This document shows, in pieces, positions 34,593 to 43,158 of a stretch of DNA of 64,000 bases; the stretch's first letter is position 1; the number at the start of each line of letters is the position of its first letter. A model generated the notes under the pieces. That model worked only from the letters and a program-made list of their open reading frames with translations. It was not told where the DNA came from and did no database searches. Source of the stretch: Kitasatospora sp. NBC_00374 (GTDB lineage: Bacteria; Actinomycetota; Actinomycetes; Streptomycetales; Streptomycetaceae). Location: contig NZ_CP107964.1 in assembly GCF_041434935.1 (NCBI RefSeq), forward strand, positions 6,493,001-6,557,000, written 5' to 3'. Position numbers and translations under genes: made by a program.

Positions 34593-36088
34593 ACGGGCCG
34601 CCGCAGCCCCCGCTCTCCGGCGGCGTCGCCGGCCCGGCCGCCCTCGGCCCGCTGCTGGAACTGGTGCTCACCGCACTGGCCGTGGGCGCCGAGCAGCGCT
34701 CCGGCCCGATCCCGGCCGGCCCGCCGGACCGGCTCGCCGAGCAGTTCGCCGGGGTGCTGCGCCACGGCCGGGACGAGCCCGACCCGGACGCCCTGCTGCG
34801 GCTGACCGTCCACCTCGCCCAGGGCAGCGCCGACCCGGCCGACCCCGCCTGCGCCGCCCACCTGCACTGCCCGCCGCTGGCCGTCGCGGTCGCCGCGGAC
34901 CTCGCCGTCGCCGCCCTCAACCCGTCCCAGGACTCCTGGGACCAGGCCCCGGCCGCCACCGTCTTCGAGACCGAGCTGCTCGCCGAACTGGCCGAGCTGG
35001 TCGGCTTCCCGGCCGGCCGGGCGGCCGGGGTGGTCACCACCGGCGGGACGGAGTCCAACCTGCTCGGCCTGATGCTCGCCCGGGACGCCGTCCTCGGCGG
35101 CGGGGTCGAGCTGGACGGCCTGCCGGCCGGAGTCCGGCCGGTGATCGTCGCCTCCCGCGCGGCACACTTCTCGGTGCAGCGCGCCGCCGCCCTGCTCGGC
35201 CTCGGCGAACGCGCGGTCCTGGCCGTCCCGGTCGACCGTGAGCTGCGGATGGACCCGCGGGCGCTCGCCGACACGCTCGCCGGGGCGGTACGCGCGGGCC
35301 GCACGCCGATCGCCGTGGTCGCCACCGCCGGGACCACGGACACCGGCGCGGTCGACCCGCTGCACCGGGCGGCCGACCTGGCCGCCCGCCACGGCGCCCG
35401 GCTGCACGTGGACGCCGCGTACGGGGGCGGCGCCCTGCTCTCCCGGCGGCTCGCCCCGCTGCTCGACGGCATCGCCCGCGCCGACTCCGTCTCGCTGGAC
35501 TTCCACAAGCTCGGCTGGCAGCCCGCCGCCGCCGGCGTCTTCCTGACCGCGCGGGCCGAGAACTACGCCTCGCTGGCCCGCCACGCGGCCTACCTCAACC
35601 CGGCCGACGACGAGCAGGCCGGCTACCCGAGCCTGCTCGGCCGCTCGCTGCGCACCACCCGCCGCCCGGACGGTTTCAAACTCGCCGTCACCCTGCGGAC
35701 CCTGGGCCGGGACGGGCTCGGCCGGCTGGTCGAGGCCTGCCACGACCTGGCCCGTGCGACGGCGGCCGCCGTCCGCGCCGAACCCTCCCTGGAACTGCAC
35801 TGCGAGCCGATCCTGACCACCGTGGTGTTCCGCTACCGGCCGGCCGGCGGCGACCCGGTGACGGCCGACCGGGTCAACGCCGAGCTCCGACGGGCCCTGC
35901 TGCGGGAGGGCCGCGCGGTGGTCGGCCGGACCGAGCTGCCGGGCGAGGGACCGGGCCGGGTGCGGCTGAAACTCACCCTGCTGAATCCGCACAGCACGGC
36001 GGCCGACACCGCCCGGATCCTGTCCGACATCGTCCGCGCCGGGCGGGAATCGGAGACCTCGGACGGCGCGTCGGGAATTGGCCGGTGA
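34589..36088 (+). CDS. PLP-dependent diaminobutyrate decarboxylase (Ddc-like)
   Basis: A 499-aa group II PLP decarboxylase. The PLP lysine is Lys307 in SLDFHKLGWQP; HVDAAYGGGALLS provides the ring-stacking and Asp contacts; VVTTGGTESNLLGLMLARD is the phosphate-binding region. With the coupled aminotransferase it should make 1,3-diaminopropane, as RhbA/RhbB do for rhizobactin 1021 and schizokinen-type siderophores. The rest of such a hydroxamate pathway (N-hydroxylase, acetyltransferase) is absent here. An alternative substrate such as DOPA or tyrosine cannot be excluded. Confidence 0.85.
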   Translation: MNGPPQPPLSGGVAGPAALGPLLELVLTALAVGAEQRSGPIPAGPPDRLAEQFAGVLRHGRDEPDPDALLRLTVHLAQGSADPADPACAAHLHCPPLAVAVAADLAVAALNPSQDSWDQAPAATVFETELLAELAELVGFPAGRAAGVVTTGGTESNLLGLMLARDAVLGGGVELDGLPAGVRPVIVASRAAHFSVQRAAALLGLGERAVLAVPVDRELRMDPRALADTLAGAVRAGRTPIAVVATAGTTDTGAVDPLHRAADLAARHGARLHVDAAYGGGALLSRRLAPLLDGIARADSVSLDFHKLGWQPAAAGVFLTARAENYASLARHAAYLNPADDEQAGYPSLLGRSLRTTRRPDGFKLAVTLRTLGRDGLGRLVEACHDLARATAAAVRAEPSLELHCEPILTTVVFRYRPAGGDPVTADRVNAELRRALLREGRAVVGRTELPGEGPGRVRLKLTLLNPHSTAADTARILSDIVRAGRESETSDGASGIGR

Positions 36089-36724
36089 CACAGCGCGCCG
36101 CAGGTCGGGCGCCCTTCCCTCTGGACGAAAACACACTGGCGCGCGGTGGATCCGCAGCGTTTTCGGCCCGCGCGAGCCGGTGATCCGGAAGCCTTTGTGG
36201 ACATACTTTCCTGCAATCTGTCCAGCTGATTCCGGCCGTACCAAGGCGATTTCCCGCCAACCCCGGGGCTCGGCTTGCGGGGAAGCGGAACCGCAGCGGT
36301 AACTTCGGGTAGCCGCCGCCACACCGGGAGCACACGGCACCCAGGGACTAGCGGCGCAAGGGGGATCCACCATGTGCCGCCGCGTCCGTGCGGTCACTGC
36401 GGCCTGCCGCCCCGTGGCGTCGACCGCGCCCTCGGATCGACCGGGTAGGCCCGTCTCCGGCTGATCCGCCGGCCCTCTCGTCTCCACCCCTCCACCGGCC
36501 CGGCGCGGCACCCTGCCCCGGCCCGGCGTTCCCCGCCGCCTCCCGCCCGTCGGCCGCATCACGGCCCGGCTGCGCGCGCCGCGGCATCCGCACCACCCCT
36601 CACTCCCGCACCGTCATCGGTCACCCCTGCACTCCCTCATGCACCTTGCACCGCCCCGACCCTCTCCACCGTGCCCGGCTGCCGCCGGCCGGTGGATCCA
36701 GCCCTGCGACGCGGAGGCCGCGGT
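36089..36724. other. Long leader/intergenic region before the cyclodipeptide synthase
   Basis: These 636 bases hold no standard gene. The stretch 36110-36260 is clearly less GC-rich than its surroundings and is the likely promoter area. A tiny frame with a good ribosome site lies at 36372-36464. The part 36470-36700 is pyrimidine-rich on the + strand and looks like an untranslated leader. No iron box is visible here. Confidence 0.6.
36372..36464 (+). CDS. Possible leader peptide (30 aa)
   Basis: ATG at 36372 follows AAGGGGGA at ideal distance; the frame gives a 30-residue peptide starting MCRRVRAVTAACRPVAS and stops at TGA 36462-36464. Basic, Cys-containing micro-peptides of this kind occur in 5' leaders of Streptomyces genes. 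No paired terminator/antiterminator was identified. It could be chance in high-GC DNA. Confidence 0.3.
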   Translation: MCRRVRAVTAACRPVASTAPSDRPGRPVSG

Positions 36725-37444
36725 ATGAGCGAAACCCTTCCGACCACGACACCGGACACCTTCGAGGCCGTCCCGTTCTCGGACCGCTGCCGGGCGGTCT
36801 TCGACCGCGGCGACCACCTGCTGATCGGTGTCAGCCCCGGCAACAGCTACTTCAGCCACCAGCGACTCGCCGACCTCATCCGCTGGGGCAGGGCATTCTT
36901 CGAACGGGTGGACGTGGTCCACGCCGATCTGCACGTCGCCACCCAGTTCCTGGCCGGCGGCCACCCCGCCGAGCAGGCCGAGCGCCGGGCCGCCAAGGAG
37001 GTCAAGGCCACCCAGCGGCGGATCCGCCGCGCCGTCGAGGACGCCGGCCCGGACCGGGTCGGCACCCACGCGCTCTCCGACTTCACCCCGCAGCCCGCCT
37101 ACCGGCGGCTGCACTCGGCCGTCCTGGCCGCACTGGACACCGACCCGGTACTGCGGGCGGCCACCGAGGGCATGGCACGCGGCTTCCTGCAGACCAGGCT
37201 GGCCGAGGGAGCCGGGCCCACGCCCGTCCAACTGGCCGCCGGAGTCCAGTACATAGCCGCCGAGCTGCCCTTCTTCCTGGACACCCCGGCGCTGCTCGGG
37301 GTGGACTCGTCCGTCTCCTGCTACCACGTCGAACTCCCGCTCACCGAGGTGCTGTTCGGCCGCGGCCAGGGTCTGCGCGCGGCGCCCGCCCAGGGCTACG
37401 CCGTGGTCCGGCCGGCCGCCGTGCCGCAGCCCGTGGCCGCCTGA
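36725..37444 (+). CDS. tRNA-dependent cyclodipeptide synthase (AlbC-like, NYQ type)
   Basis: A 239-aa enzyme, exactly AlbC length, that makes a cyclic dipeptide from two aminoacyl-tRNAs. The covalent-catalysis serine is Ser37 in GVSPGNSYFS, with Asn40 marking the NYQ subfamily. AGVQYIAAELPFF supplies Tyr176 and Glu180, and SSVSCYHVELP Tyr200 (equivalents of AlbC Tyr178, Glu182, Tyr202). Basic helix KEVKATQRRIRRAVED would hold tRNA. ATG with GGAGG upstream. Ninety-eight bases on lies a CYP121-like P450, so cyclo(Tyr-Tyr) is the first product guess. Confidence 0.9.
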   Translation: MSETLPTTTPDTFEAVPFSDRCRAVFDRGDHLLIGVSPGNSYFSHQRLADLIRWGRAFFERVDVVHADLHVATQFLAGGHPAEQAERRAAKEVKATQRRIRRAVEDAGPDRVGTHALSDFTPQPAYRRLHSAVLAALDTDPVLRAATEGMARGFLQTRLAEGAGPTPVQLAAGVQYIAAELPFFLDTPALLGVDSSVSCYHVELPLTEVLFGRGQGLRAAPAQGYAVVRPAAVPQPVAA

Positions 37445-37542
37445 GCCCCCCACAGCCGGCCCGCCGCCCGCGCCCGGGCGGCCCGCGCACCCCGACCGAA
37501 CCGCCCATCCCGACCGAACCGTCTGCCGAGGAGCGCATCCAC

Positions 37543-38745
37543 ATGACCACCACAGCCGAGCCCGAGTTCACCTTCCCGCTCTCCCGCCGCGGCGACGTGC
37601 TGCCCGAGGAGGCCGCCCTGCTGCGGGACAGGCACCCGATCGCCAGGGTCCGCACCATGACCGGTGACGACGCCTGGCTGGTCAGCACCTACGCGCTGGC
37701 CAAGCAGGTGCTGGAGGACGAGCGGTTCAGCCTGAAGGACACCGCCAACCCCGGCGTGCCGCGCCAGTACGCGCTGACCATCCCGCCCGAGGTCGTCAAC
37801 AACATGGGCAACATCAACAGCGCCGGACTGCGCAACGCCGTGATGAAGACCCTCAGCCCGCGCGCCGACCGGGAGTTGGCCGGCCGGCTGGAGGCCGAGG
37901 CGCACCGGCTGCTCGACCTGCTGGTCGAGCAGGGTCCGCCCGCGGACCTCCGGGACTCCTTCACCGAGCCCTACTCGGCCGCCCTGCACTGCCGGCTGCT
38001 CGGCCTGCCCACCGACGACTGGCGCCGGCTGATGTCCGGCATCGACGTCGCGTTCATCACCAGCCCGGCGCCCTTCGAGGGCTCCGCCCCCAACTGGTAC
38101 AAGGACCTCGGCTACATGCTGGACCGGCTGAACGCCGACCCCGGGCCCACCGAGGGCCTGCTCGGCCGGTTCGCCGAGCTGCGCCGCTCGCCGGACGTCT
38201 CGGACCGGGTCAGCGACGAGCTGCTGGCCACCGTCGCGCTCTCGCTGTTCGGCGCGGGCGCGGTCTCCACCTCGGCCTTCCTGCTGCACGCCATCATCGC
38301 GCTGGCCCTGCGGCCGGAGCTGGCCGAGCGGCTGCGTGCGGAGCCCGCCGTGATCGACCGGGCGGTGGACGAGCTGCTGCGGTACAACCTGTCGATCGGC
38401 GACGCGCTGCCCCGCCTGGCGCTGGCGGACGTGCGGGTCGGCGAGGTGCTGGTGAGGAAGGGCGAGCTGGTGCTCGTCCTGATCGAGGGTGCCAACTACG
38501 ACCCCGCGGTGTTCCCGGAGCCGGAGCGGATCGACTTCGACCGCGCCGCCAACCCGCACCTGGCCTTCGGCGCCGGCCGGCACTTCTGCCCGGCCTCCGC
38601 GCTGGGCCGCACCCATGCCGAGATCGCCCTGACGGCCCTGGTCCAGCGCCTGCCGGAGCTGCGGCTCGCGCTGCCCGCCGACCAGCTGGCCTGGCGCCCG
38701 GGCTTCATCAAGCGGCTCCCGGAGCGGCTCCCGGTGGTCTGGTAG
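37543..38745 (+). CDS. CYP121-like cytochrome P450 (mycocyclosin synthase homologue)
   Basis: A 400-aa P450 that follows CYP121 of Mycobacterium tuberculosis almost end to end: PFS/LSRRGD opening, MTGDDAWLVSTYALAKQVLE, PPEVVNNMGNI, FGAGAVSTSAFLLHA, VGEVLVRKGELVLVLIEGANYDP, HFCPASALGR (haem Cys349) and the ending ERLPVVW. CYP121 joins the two tyrosine rings of cyclo(Tyr-Tyr) to mycocyclosin. Trp185 matches CYP121 Trp182, but the substrate-contacting Gln385/Arg386 pair is Ile389/Lys390 here. It sits directly after a cyclodipeptide synthase. GAGGAG before the ATG. Confidence 0.92.
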   Translation: MTTTAEPEFTFPLSRRGDVLPEEAALLRDRHPIARVRTMTGDDAWLVSTYALAKQVLEDERFSLKDTANPGVPRQYALTIPPEVVNNMGNINSAGLRNAVMKTLSPRADRELAGRLEAEAHRLLDLLVEQGPPADLRDSFTEPYSAALHCRLLGLPTDDWRRLMSGIDVAFITSPAPFEGSAPNWYKDLGYMLDRLNADPGPTEGLLGRFAELRRSPDVSDRVSDELLATVALSLFGAGAVSTSAFLLHAIIALALRPELAERLRAEPAVIDRAVDELLRYNLSIGDALPRLALADVRVGEVLVRKGELVLVLIEGANYDPAVFPEPERIDFDRAANPHLAFGAGRHFCPASALGRTHAEIALTALVQRLPELRLALPADQLAWRPGFIKRLPERLPVVW

Positions 38746-38760
38746 CCCGTCCGGGCCGAA

Positions 38761-39570
38761 TCAGCCCCCGACGCCGAGGAGGATGTCGCGGGCCCGCTCC
38801 CACAGGGCGGGATCCGCGGCCACCAGCAGGCCGTCCTCGCAGCCGGGCGGTTCCGGCCGGTACGGCGTGCCGCCGAGGCGGGCGGAGACCCCGCCCGCCT
38901 CGGTGACCAGGAGTGAGCCGGGGGCGTGGTCCCAGGGCAGGGTGCGCCAGTAGAGGATGAAGTCGAGGCCGCCGTCGGCCAGCAGCGGGTACTCCATGCC
39001 GGCCGACCGCAGGCCCTCCTCCAGCCGGCCGAAGGCCCGGGCCCTGGTGTGCAGCTGATGGTGGAGGGCCGGGTCGAGGAAGCGGCTCTTCAGCAGCCCG
39101 TGCCACTTCTCCGGGAGGTCGGCGGCGCGCTCCCGGGTGATCCGGTGCCCGTCCCGCCAGGCGCCGGCGCCCAGCTCGGCCGCGTAGGCCGTTCCGGTGG
39201 AGGGCTGCCAGATCCAGGAGGCGACCGTCCGGCCGTCCCGGACCAGCGCGGCCATCACCGCGAACTCCGGCCGGCCGGCGACGAAGTTGGAGGTGCCGTC
39301 GATCGGGTCGACCAGCCAGACGGCGGGTTCGGAGGTCAGTGCCCGGGCGAGCGCGGGGTCGGCGGAGACCGCCTCCTCGCCGACCACCGGGACGGGCAGC
39401 AGTTCCTGCAGCCGCCGGGCGATGATCAGCTCGGCCTCGCGGTCGGCGACCGTCACCACCTCGCCGGGGGCCTTCTCCATCACCTCGCCGGTGGCCAGGG
39501 CCCGGAACCGGGGCTCCACCGCCTCGGCTGACGCCTCGGCGAGGATCTCCGCCACCTTCTCCATCAGCAC
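38761..39570 (-). CDS. Inositol monophosphatase-family phosphatase
   Basis: A 269-aa Mg-dependent phosphatase. Metal-binding motif WLVDPIDGTSNFVAGRPEF (DPxDGT) is intact, GEEA gives the earlier Glu, and the second motif is LPWDHAPGSLLVTEAGG. Such enzymes hydrolyse inositol-1-phosphate, histidinol phosphate or fructose bisphosphate; the exact substrate is unknown. I chose GTG at 39570 with AGGAG seven bases before it; ATG 39564 is the alternative. It converges on the P450 gene. Confidence 0.87.
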   Translation of the reverse strand: MLMEKVAEILAEASAEAVEPRFRALATGEVMEKAPGEVVTVADREAELIIARRLQELLPVPVVGEEAVSADPALARALTSEPAVWLVDPIDGTSNFVAGRPEFAVMAALVRDGRTVASWIWQPSTGTAYAAELGAGAWRDGHRITRERAADLPEKWHGLLKSRFLDPALHHQLHTRARAFGRLEEGLRSAGMEYPLLADGGLDFILYWRTLPWDHAPGSLLVTEAGGVSARLGGTPYRPEPPGCEDGLLVAADPALWERARDILLGVGG

Positions 39571-39663
39571 CTGACCGCTCCTTTCACCAGGTACCACTCT
39601 CGCACGGTCGTGCGGCGCGGACCTGCGGCGGGACCCCTCCGGGGCGGCCCCGGGCCGGGGTCG

Positions 39664-40071
39664 TCAGGAGGCGGCGGGCCGCTCCTGGACGGTCCAGCTG
39701 TTGCCTTCCGGGTCCTCGAAGAAGATGAAGGAGTTCCACGGCTCCCCGGGCCCGGATGCCCACGTCCCGTCGCCTCCGAGGTGGCGGACCTCGGTGACGT
39801 CCACGCCCCGGCCCGCCAGCTCCGCCCGGGCCGCCGCCACGTCGTCCACGACCAGCTGGAGCCCGCGCAGCGAGCCGGGCGCGGACTGCGGGATCCCGGC
39901 GCCCAGCACGATCGAGCAGCCCGAGCCGCGCGGCGTCAGCTGCACCACCCGGCCGTGCTCGCCGAGCCTGGTGTCGTGGTCCAGCCCGAAGCCGACCTGT
40001 TCCGCGTAGAAGTGCTTGGCGCGGTCCAGGTCGACGACGGGCACCACCACGACCTCCAGCTTCCAGTCCAT
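39664..40071 (-). CDS. VOC (glyoxalase/bleomycin-resistance) family protein
   Basis: A 135-aa single-chain VOC protein: two beta-alpha-beta-beta-beta units, opening LEVVVVPVVDLDRAKHFYAEQVGF and closing FIFFEDPEGNSWTVQERP. Glu in the last strand region and His/Glu in the first could bind metal, but the canonical residue set is incomplete. Role unknown; possible small-molecule binding or resistance. It is followed on the same strand by the siderophore decarboxylase after a 43-base gap in the opposite transcription order, so it is not obviously part of that operon. Confidence 0.83.
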   Translation of the reverse strand: MDWKLEVVVVPVVDLDRAKHFYAEQVGFGLDHDTRLGEHGRVVQLTPRGSGCSIVLGAGIPQSAPGSLRGLQLVVDDVAAARAELAGRGVDVTEVRHLGGDGTWASGPGEPWNSFIFFEDPEGNSWTVQERPAAS

Positions 40072-40113
40072 GGCCGGGCTCCTCTCGGGTGGGCGCCGCC
40101 GCGGCGGCGCCGG

Positions 40114-41304
40114 TCAGTCCTCGCCGCCCTCCAGGAAGTGGAAGCCGGGATGAGGATGCATCAGGAAATCGTGGTGCGAGATGTTCCACCCGTACGCCCC
40201 CGCCATGGCGAAGACCACCCGGTCGGCCGCACGCAGCCCGGCCGCCGGGGCGCGGTGCGCCAGGACGTCCTTCGGGGTGCACAGCTGGCCGCACAGGGTG
40301 GCCCGGCCGGTGGTGACGGCGGGCCGCGGCCAGGGGTGGGGCCAGGCGGCGACCGGGCGGACGGTGAACGGCTGGTCGTGGCCCCGGGTGGCCGGCGTGC
40401 GCAGGTGGTGGGTGCCGCCGCCGAGCACCGCGAAGTCCTCGCCGTGGCTGTGTTTGACGTCCAGGACCTCGGTCGCGTACCAGCCGCAGTAGGCGGTCAG
40501 CGCCCGGCCGGGCTCGATCCGCAGGGTGAGGCCCGGACGGCGGTCCAGCAGGTCGGCCAGGCCCTTGCCGAAGGCCGTCCAGTCGAAGCGCGCGGCCGGG
40601 TCGGCGTAGTCCACCGCCATGCCGCCGCCGATGTTGACCTCGTCCAGGGCGAAACCGTGCCGGGCGGCCAGCGAGACGGACCACTCGACCACCCGTTCGG
40701 CCAGGGCGAGCTGCTCGGCCGCGGCCAGGCCGCTGGCGAGGTGGGCGTGCACCCCGCGCAGCCGCAGCCGGGCGTACTCCGGTCGGGCGAGCAGCTCCAG
40801 GCAGGCCGCGGCGCGGTCGGGGTCGAGCCCGAACGGGGTGGGCCGCCCGCCCATGGCGAGCGCCACCGAGTCCAGGGTGCCCGAGGCCACCGGGAGGTTG
40901 ACCCGCAGCAGCAGGTCGACCGGGCCGGTCGCGGCGGCGGCCAGCAGGTGCAGGTCCCGTTCGCTCTCGACGTGCCAGCGGTGCACCCCGAGGGCCAGCG
41001 CGGCGGTGAACTCGGCCGGTGTCCGGCCAGGCCCGCCGAAGGCCAGCGGCGCGTCCGGGACGGCCGCCCGGACGTGCGCCAACTCGCCCGCGGAGGAGAC
41101 CTCGTACCCGTCGACGGCGCCCCGCAGCGCGGTCAGCAGCGGCGGCGCCGGGTTGGCCTTCGCCGCGTAGTACAGCTCGACCCGCTCCGGCAGCGCCGCC
41201 CGGACGGCCGCGGCGTGCGCGCGCAGGCCCGGCAGGTCGTAGAGGAAGGCGGGCAGCTGCTCGGCCGCGAGCGCGTCGGCCGCGCGCAGCACCGGGCCGC
41301 TCAC
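40114..41304 (-). CDS. Type III PLP decarboxylase, SbnH-like
   Basis: A 396-aa alanine-racemase-fold decarboxylase (ornithine/DAP/arginine family). PLP lysine is Lys49 in YYAAKANP; the glycine-rich phosphate loop is EVNIGGGMAVDY; IEPGRALTAYCG, CGQLCTPKDVL and AGAYGWNISHHDFL are further family marks. In staphyloferrin B synthesis SbnH decarboxylates a citryl-diaminopropionate intermediate. As last gene of an NIS operon (start overlaps the upstream synthetase stop, GTGA) it probably acts on an assembled or free amino acid here. Confidence 0.87.
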   Translation of the reverse strand: MSGPVLRAADALAAEQLPAFLYDLPGLRAHAAAVRAALPERVELYYAAKANPAPPLLTALRGAVDGYEVSSAGELAHVRAAVPDAPLAFGGPGRTPAEFTAALALGVHRWHVESERDLHLLAAAATGPVDLLLRVNLPVASGTLDSVALAMGGRPTPFGLDPDRAAACLELLARPEYARLRLRGVHAHLASGLAAAEQLALAERVVEWSVSLAARHGFALDEVNIGGGMAVDYADPAARFDWTAFGKGLADLLDRRPGLTLRIEPGRALTAYCGWYATEVLDVKHSHGEDFAVLGGGTHHLRTPATRGHDQPFTVRPVAAWPHPWPRPAVTTGRATLCGQLCTPKDVLAHRAPAAGLRAADRVVFAMAGAYGWNISHHDFLMHPHPGFHFLEGGED

Positions 41305-43088
41305 CGCAGCGCCCCCTGCCGGCACCGGGCGGTCGGCACCGGGCCGGCCGCGGACGGCATCGGCCCGGACGGCATCGGCCCGGTCGGCACGGGCTCGGCC
41401 AGCGGCGAGGGCAGCCGGACGTAGCCCGCCTCCCGGTCGGCGCGGCGCTCCCACCGGGTGAGCAGGTTGGCCTTGGCGGGCAGCGGCCCGCCGGCCAGAA
41501 GGGCGCCCAGCCGGGCCGGGCGGCCGTGCGCCGAGGCGTACTCGGCCAGCACCGCGCGGACCTCCGCCCAGAGGGCGGCCTCCAGCTGCGGGTACCGGTC
41601 GGCGAGGGCGGCCAGCAGTTCGGCGACGTGGTTGACCAGCAGGCAGTAGACCACCCGGTCCCAGCCGCGCCGGGCGTCGTACGCGATCGGGCCGGCCACC
41701 TCGGGCGGCAGGGCGGCCAGCGCGGGGCCGTTGAGCTCGGGCAGCAGTTTGGTGCCCTCCAGGTCGCGGAAGAGCACCTGGGCCGGGCGGCCCGCGGCGT
41801 CCACGCAGATCAGCACGTTCTGCAGGTGCGGCTCCAGGACCACCCCGTGGTCGAAGTAGGCGGCCAGCACCGGCGGCACCAGCAGCCGCAGGTATGCGGC
41901 CCACCACCGGCGGGCCCGGTGCGGGCCGGCGCCGTCCAGCAGCACCGAGATGTGGGCCGAGCTGGTCGGGTACTCGTCCGCGACGGCGGCCGCCAGCAGC
42001 GGCGTGAGACCGGGGCGCAGCCGTTCCGCGGTGCCCTCGCGGACGATCACGCCGAGGCCCTCGAACAGCGCGGTGTCCGGCTCCCCGTCCGGCCCGGGCA
42101 GCGCGAGGGTGCGGTAGGCGGGTTCGCGCAGCACCGCGGCGTGCGGGAAGCGCCGGGCCAGGTCGGCCAGCGGGCCGGCCAGCAGCCGGGTGAGCGCCAC
42201 GGCGCCGGTCAGCTCGTACGCGGCGTTCTTGCGCAGGCAGTTGGTGATCCGCACGTTCAGGCTGAACTTGAGGAAGGCCCCGGCGCCGGCCAGGGTGCGG
42301 ACCGACGCGGTGGGGGTGAACGGCTCGCCGCCCCGGCCGAGGTCCAGCACCTGCCCGCGCCCGATCGCGGCCCGCAGCAGCGGGTTCTCGCGCAGCAGCT
42401 CGTACTGCCAGGGATGCGCGGGCAACAGGCGGTAGCCGTCCGGGACCGGGCGCAGCCCGTCCAGCAGCGCGCCGGCGGCCGGCTCGCAGCTCTCCTCGGC
42501 GAGCAGGTCGCCGCGGACGGCGAGGTGGTGCAGCGGGAAGGCGGCGCGGGCCTCGGGCGCGTAGTCGGCCCACGAACCGCGCTCGGCGGTACGGGACTTG
42601 GGCGCCGGGTGGAAGCGGTGGCCGAACAGCAGCGCCTGCTCGGACTCCAGGTAGCGGTCCGGGCCGGGGGAGGGGCGGTCGGTGAGCGCGGCGGCGACGC
42701 CCGCGTGGCTGGAGGCCAGCTGGCTGAGGAACTCGGGGTTGCGCAGGCCGCTGCGCAGGGTGAGTTCGGCCTGTACCCGCTCGGCCAGTTCGCGCCAGCC
42801 CAGCTCCCGACGGCCGTCCGGGGTCTCCTCCAGGACGGGCCCGGTGAAGCGGTGTGCCCCCGTGAGCGAGGTGCGGCGCAGCGCGGCCCTGAGCACCACG
42901 CCGGTCCGGGGCAGCCGCAGGAGCAGGCGGCCGTCCGTGACGGCGGTCTGGTGCTCGGGCCCGGAGACCTCGCGCAGCAGGCAGTTGAGCAGGGTGTGCG
43001 CGACGGCGTGCTCGGCGGTGGGCAGGGTGGTGGGCGCCACCGACGGGGCGTGGTGGTGCTGCGGACGGAGGGTCCGGGGGGTCGTCAT
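41301..43088 (-). CDS. IucA/IucC-family NIS siderophore synthetase
   Basis: A 595-aa NRPS-independent siderophore synthetase, which adenylates a carboxylate (often citrate) and joins it to an amine. Motifs in order: GHRFHPAPKSR (ATP loop), LPAHPWQ, PTASVRTL, KFSLNVRITN, LEPHLQN and FRDLEG (catalytic/Mg residues), and C-terminal FhuF-like KANLLTRW. Second synthetase of the operon, 70 bases after the first; its stop overlaps the decarboxylase start. The type (A, B or C) cannot be fixed by eye. Confidence 0.92.
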   Translation of the reverse strand: MTTPRTLRPQHHHAPSVAPTTLPTAEHAVAHTLLNCLLREVSGPEHQTAVTDGRLLLRLPRTGVVLRAALRRTSLTGAHRFTGPVLEETPDGRRELGWRELAERVQAELTLRSGLRNPEFLSQLASSHAGVAAALTDRPSPGPDRYLESEQALLFGHRFHPAPKSRTAERGSWADYAPEARAAFPLHHLAVRGDLLAEESCEPAAGALLDGLRPVPDGYRLLPAHPWQYELLRENPLLRAAIGRGQVLDLGRGGEPFTPTASVRTLAGAGAFLKFSLNVRITNCLRKNAAYELTGAVALTRLLAGPLADLARRFPHAAVLREPAYRTLALPGPDGEPDTALFEGLGVIVREGTAERLRPGLTPLLAAAVADEYPTSSAHISVLLDGAGPHRARRWWAAYLRLLVPPVLAAYFDHGVVLEPHLQNVLICVDAAGRPAQVLFRDLEGTKLLPELNGPALAALPPEVAGPIAYDARRGWDRVVYCLLVNHVAELLAALADRYPQLEAALWAEVRAVLAEYASAHGRPARLGALLAGGPLPAKANLLTRWERRADREAGYVRLPSPLAEPVPTGPMPSGPMPSAAGPVPTARCRQGALR

Positions 43089-43158
43089 CGTTGGCTCCTG
43101 CGGGTCGGACGTGCGAGGGCGGCCGGGAGGGCGGGGCGGGTGCCGACGCCCTCGGCGG

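Noticed and set aside
33231..36088. Ectoine biosynthesis (EctB-like aminotransferase)
   Set aside because: No ectA or ectC nearby, a decarboxylase is coupled instead, and an iron box precedes the operon.
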